Below are positions 58,006 through 64,000 of a stretch of 64,000 nt of DNA, in pieces. The position numbers were made by a program, and so were the translations under genes. Under the pieces are notes generated by a model that was not told the DNA's origin, did no database searches, and saw only the letters and a list, made by a program, of their open reading frames with translations. Source of the stretch: Klebsormidium nitens (lineage: Eukaryota; Streptophyta; Klebsormidiophyceae; Klebsormidiales; Klebsormidiaceae); contig DF237184.1 in assembly GCA_000708835.1 (NCBI GenBank), positions 67,076 through 131,075 of the forward strand. The letters are read 5' to 3'. Position 1 is the stretch's first letter, and every line of letters starts with the position of its first letter.

Positions 58006-59084
58006 GTAATGAAAGCAAGCTGCCAAGGTTTCCTGGAGCAACTTCCTGAAATGCATTCGTTTGCGGATATGCTTGCAGTTTGCCCTGACACCCAAGTCAG
58101 TACTCTTCCCCGGGTGCTGCTAGCTGTCTGGGCTCATCACACATCATCGTATGTCACGGGACTGAGGGACGTTAGATTGCAGCCTATTAGCAGAGCATTA
58201 CTCGTCTCTTATCTCCTTTATTCGTTTATAAATTCTGAATGCGAAAAACACTCAACTGTTCTTTCCATTTGTGCGGTAGTTGGACGTTATGGTCTGGCTC
58301 TCAGGGGTTTCAAGGGAGGAGTCAATAAGAGTTTCCCTGTGGAAGACAGGACTCGTCTTGTCTTCCTCGTTCGCTTCAAATGGATTTTCACGAGCTACGT
58401 GTACATTTGGGTAGATCACCTGTTACCGATGAGGGTCCCTCTAAGCACCTTGTACAGCAATTGCGCAAGCAACCACTCCTCTAATGTATGTCGGTGAATA
58501 GCTGATGTTTAGAGTTCGAGTGTTTTCCGGAAACTTGCAAACGGTGGCAATCAGTCTTTGCAAAATCAGGGCTCCATGTTTTGATCCGTAGACTGTATGA
58601 GTTTACTTTTGCAGCTTACTGAGCTATGTATTCTGTCATATCGCAACGAAGTAGATGATCACCACGCAGCAGCCCAGTCCTCGTCTTTTACTACAACCCA
58701 ACAAATGAAGCAGTTATTGACTTGCAAAAACCATCGTAGTCGGAGTTTGATGAGGTTCTGCAAGTTGTTTCAAGCCCACATGGCAGTCTCTAGCCAAGTG
58801 ACTCAAAAACGCGCCAGGTGCGCCAAGTGACTTAGAGACACGGATCCTCAAGTTGTCGAGTATAACTAAGAAGACTCCTTCTCTTAGCTTGAATACTTTT
58901 CTCATCATGTTGACGTCGGTCATCTCATGAGCTGTTGGATACATCCCGCTGCATGCTCACGCGTGATTAGTCGAAGTGGTACGATTTCCTGACGCCACTG
59001 GCGTATTGCATATGACCTATAGCCTCAGAATGGCCTTCTGGGCTGATCTTATACTGATTGTATACTGATTCTGGGCCTGAATTG

Positions 59085-61707
59085 TTTAAGATCCTGGGCC
59101 TGAATTGCCTTGCGACGGCGTACGTGCTGAGCGTGATGTACCTGGACGGCGTGAAGCTGGGCGACGTGCAGGCGACGATCGGGGGCATGTTCACCGCGGC
59201 CTTCTTCATGTTCCTCTCCAACGCCAAGCCCCTCGAGACGCTCTCCCGCGAGCGGCCGCACCCCAACATCTTCTCGCTGTGAGCTTTTCCTTCTCCTGTA
59301 CAGACTGTCGCTACGCTTTTTCCCTCTCTCGATGCCGAGCAGTGAAGAAGGGTGCTTTCGCACGTGGTACAAAAGTTTTCTGCGAGGCTTTAGGAGCATT
59401 TTTATTTCCGTTTTCCTCTCCAATGTTCAGCCCCTCGAGATGCTCTCGCACTGGCGGCCACACCCCAACATCTTTTCGCTGTGAGGGCCTCCCCATTTCG
59501 GCTTGCTGTTTGTCGTCTTGGTTCGTGCCCTTTGAACAAGGCATTCTTGCACCTGCGGGATTGTCAAGGCCATCTTCGCTCTCAGAAGCTTCGTTTTCTC
59601 CCTTCCCTTCCCTATTTGCGTGTGCCGGCTCCGCTTGATATGGCATACCTCCAGGAACGTCGCCCTGACGTTGCTAGGCCAGTTCGCCATCTACAGCACG
59701 TTCCGTCTTCGTCTGCTCTATGCATCGCATGCTGACAAACTCGATGCTTTGTTTGCTGACCTTGCTCCAATACTTCGTGCCTCCAGGCACGTCATCCTGT
59801 CGTTGCTAGGCCAGTTCACCATACACATCACGTTCAGTCTCTTGTCTTTTCTCATGCACTGTGTGCTGACGTCACGTCTTCTGTGTGCTGACGTCACGTG
59901 CTTCCGTGTACCTCCAGGTACGTCATCCTGTCGTTGCTGGGCCAGTTCGCCATCCACATCACGTTCCTGATCACGGCCGTGCGCGGCGCGACCGCCTACA
60001 TGCCGGAGCAGTGCATCGAGCCGGACTCGAGCTTCCACCCCAACCTAGTTAACACCGTCTCGTACATGGTCAACATGATGATCCAGGTACGTTGTCGACT
60101 TCAACATGCTCTGTCCCTGACGTCATCATGCCTTGTGTCATACTATTATATGTCTTGACGCCAGGATCATCGCCTGACGTCAGCACATGTTGAGTTTGCC
60201 ACCAAGATATTACACTTGACACCAGCATGCCTGTCAGCATACTGACGTCAGCGAGCCTCCTCCTGACCTCAGCTTGAGCTTGACCACCATACGTCATCTG
60301 GTCGGCATAGTGTTTGCTGTAGGGCGTGGCGCCACCGATTGACTTTTTGTCATCGATTTGAAGTGCCGGCTCTTTGACGAGGCGTTCATATTATCGTTGG
60401 AGGCATTTCGAAGCATTCGAGGTTCATGAATCATCAGGATAGCTTCGCTGCGCTAGCTTAATCTTGTGCGGAGCCGATCTTATGAGTTGCGTAGCACCTT
60501 TTGTTGCACATGACTCTTCCTGCAACTCCTCTTTCCCGCTTGCCCTGTGCTTATCTACTCTCTGAACATCTAGTTGCTCATGAATCGCGGGTTCGAACCT
60601 GGCTAGGACTTTCAGCGGCTCGCTGATGTTGACATCATTTTCCCGCTGCCAGGTGGCAACTTTTGCGGTGAACTACGTGGGCCACCCGTTCAACGCGAGC
60701 ATAACTGAGAACAAGCCCTTCTACTACGCGCTCCTCTCAGCTGGCGTCTTCTTCTGGGTGGTGAGCCCGTCTTCTTTTTGCTGATGCGATGCTGGTTTCA
60801 GTAGAAAAGCAGATTTGGACTACCACTCCGTTGAAGCTGAACCCATTTCGCGTGGAACGACAGTTCGGTAGAGAGTATAATTTCCCGCAGGACAGCGGAG
60901 CTACCAGTCAAACCAGGCACTCACAAGCTTAAGAGGTGCTTGGAGTGTCGAAAATTGTGCAGGAATGTAAGAGGAGCGGAACACGAGAACACCACCCGCT
61001 CCACTACACAATCTTAGAGGTTCGCGACCAGTAAACGGGGACCGTCCGCTGTTAAATTTGACTTTGTGTTCGTCCTTTTTGGAGAAGCGCTGCGGCCACA
61101 ATAATTTGCAGATTGCTTCGCTACTGGTCGCACGAATCTGCAATTTGTGGCCTTGGCAGACGCTATCGTCCCTGAGCTCTGTTATAAGGTCATGATCGTT
61201 CAGATTGTCGAAGCATTTGATCGTTGTTTTTCTGCTCATTGTGTCCATTTCGTTTACCTCTAGTCCACAAGGTTTTCTGGCACCAAGTTCTCGTCTCGAA
61301 GTCGGCCTCGATGTTTGATATTCTCCGATGTTAATCGTTTTGAAGTTGCGCTTCCTGTCTCACCCCTCACAGGGTTTCTGGAATCTGAACAAGTTACTCA
61401 ACGTTCTTATACTCAATGCGGCTTGTTGGCGTAACAGCTCACGTCGGACACCATTCGGCCCCTGAACGACTACATGGAGCTCGTGCCCTTGCCCCGAGAT
61501 TTCGGCAACAAGCTGCTGCTCATGTCCGCCTTGGACTTTGCGCTCGCCTATTGTTTGGAGAGGGTGCTTCGCAAGCTGCTCCCGGCCAAGATACCAAATA
61601 GTTACAAGGGCCAGTCAAGTAAAGCGGATAGACATTTGCTCGAGGCGAAGAAAATGAATCAGCAAGGACCATTTATGTACGGAGAGCCGGGCCTGACGAA
61701 CAGCTAA
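59085..61707 (+). pseudogene. Second copy of the last four P5A ATPase exons, without a 5' part
   Basis: Segments homologous to P5A exons 11-14 lie at 59085-59278, 59918-60086, 60653-60760 and 61438-61707, with the same splice phases and donors. All four frames are open and would join into about 250 residues of C-terminal membrane helices. The exons are nearly identical to the first copy, while the introns align only in patches. The first segment has lost its acceptor, and an in-frame stop (59055-59057) lies just upstream without an ATG between, so no normal start exists; the first in-frame ATG is inside the exon (about 59136). The end reads through the position of the original stop (TAG to CAG) and adds about 15 residues before TAA. 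It is best described as a 5'-truncated duplicate; it could still be expressed from an internal ATG or by fusion. Confidence 0.88.
59400..59917 (+). repeat. Decayed exon-edge copies inside the duplicated P5A 3' block
   Basis: Bases 59410-59483 repeat the end of the preceding exon, with CCCCAACATCTTTTCGCTGTGAG. Bases from about 59655 and 59787 repeat the start of the following exon, each after a CCTCCAGG-type acceptor. The same kind of decoys occurs at 53263-53611 in the first copy, so part of this pattern predates the block duplication. Confidence 0.8.
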
Positions 61708-62266
61708 TTCAATCCTGTCGATTTTGGCTCACTAGTTATGCAGTCACCATTGTATCACCAAATATCAAGTTTGTGCGTCCGACAAAGTCATTGGTTATTG
61801 CGAGATGTCGACGCTCTAACGGTCTTGTGATTGAGCATGCATGCATGGAAGGCAATTTTGGCAACTTAGGTGTTGCTTGACAACGGTGATTGGAGCGTGA
61901 TACATAGTAATCACTCGGGGCTCCTTGTCTGCAACACGTATTACAGTTAAGAGGTACAACCGACTCGGTCTTTTGATTATGCATAAGTTTGGGCACCGCG
62001 TCCTTAGCTAGAACCGTCCTTACTTGCTTAACTGTACCAAGATTGAAATTTGAAACCCCTAGCTAGGCGCCAATCACCATTGTATCTTAGATCTAAAGGT
62101 TGACATGGATTCGCAAGCAACATAAATATGCACTTCGACCACTTCTACTGCCCTTTTATTTCAACTACCAACGGTAAAAGCGAAGATTGCGGTTTATTCA
62201 AATGACAAGCATTGGGAAACGTGGTCTTTAGTTGTCGTTGCAGCGCCTGTAGAGTCCCCAACGTCT
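61708..62266. other. Intergenic region, no gene seen
   Basis: Short region between the duplicated P5A end and the stop of the last gene on the opposite strand. No domain or repeat is visible. Confidence 0.55.
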
Positions 62267-64000
62267 TCAATTCTGCATGAGGAGGCGACGGCCGGACGAG
62301 ACAGCGTGCGGTGGCCCAGCCGAGGCACCAGCCAGTCCAGCCACATTGTTGTTCTCGGGTTCCTGCAATTACAGAAACGAACCAGAGGGGAGGTCACTTG
62401 CACAATGTGCAAAGCAAGGAGCTCATTGATCACAAGAACCTAGCTACGGCCGAGGTGCACCTCGTGACAAGAGAGGACATCCCCATTGATCACTCGGCTC
62501 AAAGTTCAAAACGAATGACGATCGGATCCAGACTTCGGAAGCAGAACGGACACGCGAACCTTAGCAATCAACCGACGGCCTTTTCGTCTCTTTGCTGTGA
62601 GCATACACTCCCAGCCTTGTTGGCAAATTGCTGAGCTTCAAAACCTTTTGATTTTACAGGCTTTTCCATGCGAGATGTGCAGGCGACGCAGTCATAGTAG
62701 CTAGCGGTCTCGGTAAGAGCGACATAGGACGGCAGCCCGCCAGTGCTTCGCACGGCACAAGGGTCCACGAAGTTAGGTAGCCAAGTGTCAGAAAGCGACC
62801 AAGTAGACGGGATGATCAAACATAGCCAGAAGTCGAGATCAGCGTCGAATCAACAGTAACCGTACAGTCAATGGGAACAAATGACGTATACAAGCTGGAA
62901 AGATGACGCTGGCGCAGGGCAGACCTGGATGTATTGGACTGTTTGTCGGACTTACTCCAGATCGCCGGGACGCGTTTTCAAGTGTCCGAGCAAGTCCGGA
63001 CGTGTTCCCACTCCGAAAGCTCTTTGTGTCAAGACCCCGCGTCTCAAAAGTGAACCGGCCCATTGCTATATTGCTAAATCCGGTTCAAACGACGCTTTGG
63101 CGTTTGGCGACTTCATTGAGCCGGATGCGAATTGCGGTATGCATTCGCTTCGGGCTGACGATTTTCAATCACGGAGCTCTCCCGCTTGATTTGGGGAGCA
63201 AGGCAGACTGGGCCATTATTGACGCTCCTCCGGCCTTGATCGAATCAGAAAGAGTTTTGTGAAAGATCCAAAAATGAAAGCCCCAAAAGTCACAAAAGCA
63301 GGCAGGGAAACGAGCACGCGAGGTGGCATACCTTGCCGAACCGACTGAAAGCGCAATCTGCTTCGGTCAGACTCGAGGTGGCATAGTCGTCATCGGTACC
63401 CTCCACGTACTCCCGGTGACGTAAGCCCTCGAGGGTGCCCATGTCCAGCCTCTTGGAAATAGCCCCAGGTGCAAACATCTGTCCAAGAAACTGCACCTCG
63501 AAGAAACTCTAGTGTAAGTAAAGGTCTAAATGCCAAAATACTTGACCCGCCCAAACCTTCAACGAGAAGACTTCAGGCCCCAGAATCATTTAAATCATTG
63601 CAAACATAGAGTGAAATCAGTCCACAAGGTTGCAAAGCGGATGAGCAGTGGAGCGGCAAAGTGTGACAAAAAGTGTAGAATCGAACGGCTTCAAGATGTT
63701 TATTTTTGGTGTGCTTGAACAGACTGTTGACAAGCTGAGTCACAATGACGCATGAACTTTCGACGGCTGCAACGGGCTTTTTAGGCCCATCCTCGCTTCA
63801 CAGAATGGAGACCAGCTTACAAGTGTACAATTCTGATAAGGCCAGATAAGAAAGCGCTAAGATTGCAGAGTTGACTTACCCCATGCACTTTTGGAGTAGT
63901 GGAGATGTTCCTGACGTTGAAGTTTAGGAAGTGAATGGGCGGGTCGGCAATCAGCTCCTTCTCCGAGTCGGTCACCACCTCCATCTCGAGCAGGTTTGAG
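62267..64000 (-). CDS. Unrecognised gene, 5' part beyond the right edge
   Basis: Three coding segments on the minus strand look real: >64000-63880 (with EMEVVTDSEKELIADPP and HFLNFNVRN, donor GTAAGT), 63508-63332 (59 codons with FLGQMFAPGAISKRLDMG, YVEGTDDDYATSS and EADCAFSRFGK, donor GTATGC) and a probable last exon 62362-62267 (ENNNVAGLAG, ending RRLLMQN and TGA). The first two join in phase 0. Whether further exons lie between 63331 and 62363 is open; the joining of the last exon is therefore tentative. I do not recognise the family. The protein appears soluble and acidic in its middle part. Confidence 0.5.

Noticed and set aside
60575-60620. GGTTCGAAC-like T-loop, possible tRNA
   Set aside because: The flanking bases do not pair as a T stem, and no A-box or acceptor stem could be placed.
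60901-61248. 115-codon minus-strand frame in the last intron of the duplicated P5A block
   Set aside because: No domain, no splice partners, and the corresponding intron of the first copy has no such frame.

Overview
The window is nuclear DNA of a plant-lineage eukaryote. Every recognisable gene is split by short GT-AG introns (about 100-1,300 bases), exons are GC-rich, and the families are those of streptophytes: an RRP6L3-type exonuclease, a GEM-like GRAM protein, a plant TauE/SafE permease, a plastid phytyl ester synthase, a PBS1-type receptor-like cytoplasmic kinase and a plastid DUF4079 protein. The gene density (about eleven genes in 64 kb), the moderate GC of the non-coding DNA and the single-copy land-plant-like families fit a streptophyte alga such as Klebsormidium. 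The genus is my inference, not something the sequence proves.

Layout. 1-5586 (-): RRP6L3-like 3'-5' exonuclease, running off the left edge. 5774-6730: a 957-base piggyBac-like non-autonomous element with TTAA target duplication. 8403-9983 (-): RRM protein with an RS/acidic N-terminus. 10777-11134: a second, smaller inverted-repeat element. 11579-15877 (+): GEM-like GRAM protein. 17524-21426 (-): TauE/SafE permease, first exon unresolved. 23016-30201 (+): phytyl ester synthase. 31785-37471 (+): PBS1-like kinase with a tail of about 570 residues. 38886-41619 (+): plastid DUF4079 membrane protein. 43412-44939 (-): pICln. 45497-55087 (+): P5A-type ATPase (MIA/ATP13A1 family). 56143-57817 (+): an unrecognised multi-exon gene. 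59085-61707 (+): a second copy of the last four P5A exons. 62267-64000 (-): an unrecognised gene leaving the right edge. Exon junctions were chosen so that GT/AG sites, reading phase and family homology agree; in the recognised genes the phases close exactly over all listed exons.

The most unusual signal is structural. In five neighbouring genes (RRP6L3, GEM-like, TauE, phytyl ester synthase, P5A ATPase) an intron contains one to three decayed tandem copies, with a period of about 90-220 bases, of the exon edge next to it, splice-site region included. The P5A gene takes this furthest: several of its 3' introns carry decoys, and its whole 3' end of four exons is repeated about 6 kb downstream. 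In that repeat the exons are nearly identical to the first copy while the introns have diverged strongly. Local duplication of splice-site segments therefore looks like a recurrent process shaping introns here.

The genes do not form a pathway. Three have plastid-type N-termini or plastid families (ester synthase, DUF4079) or membrane roles (TauE), one is an ER transporter, and pICln, the RRM protein and RRP6L3 belong to RNA metabolism. pICln and the P5A ATPase are divergent and share a 557-base upstream region.
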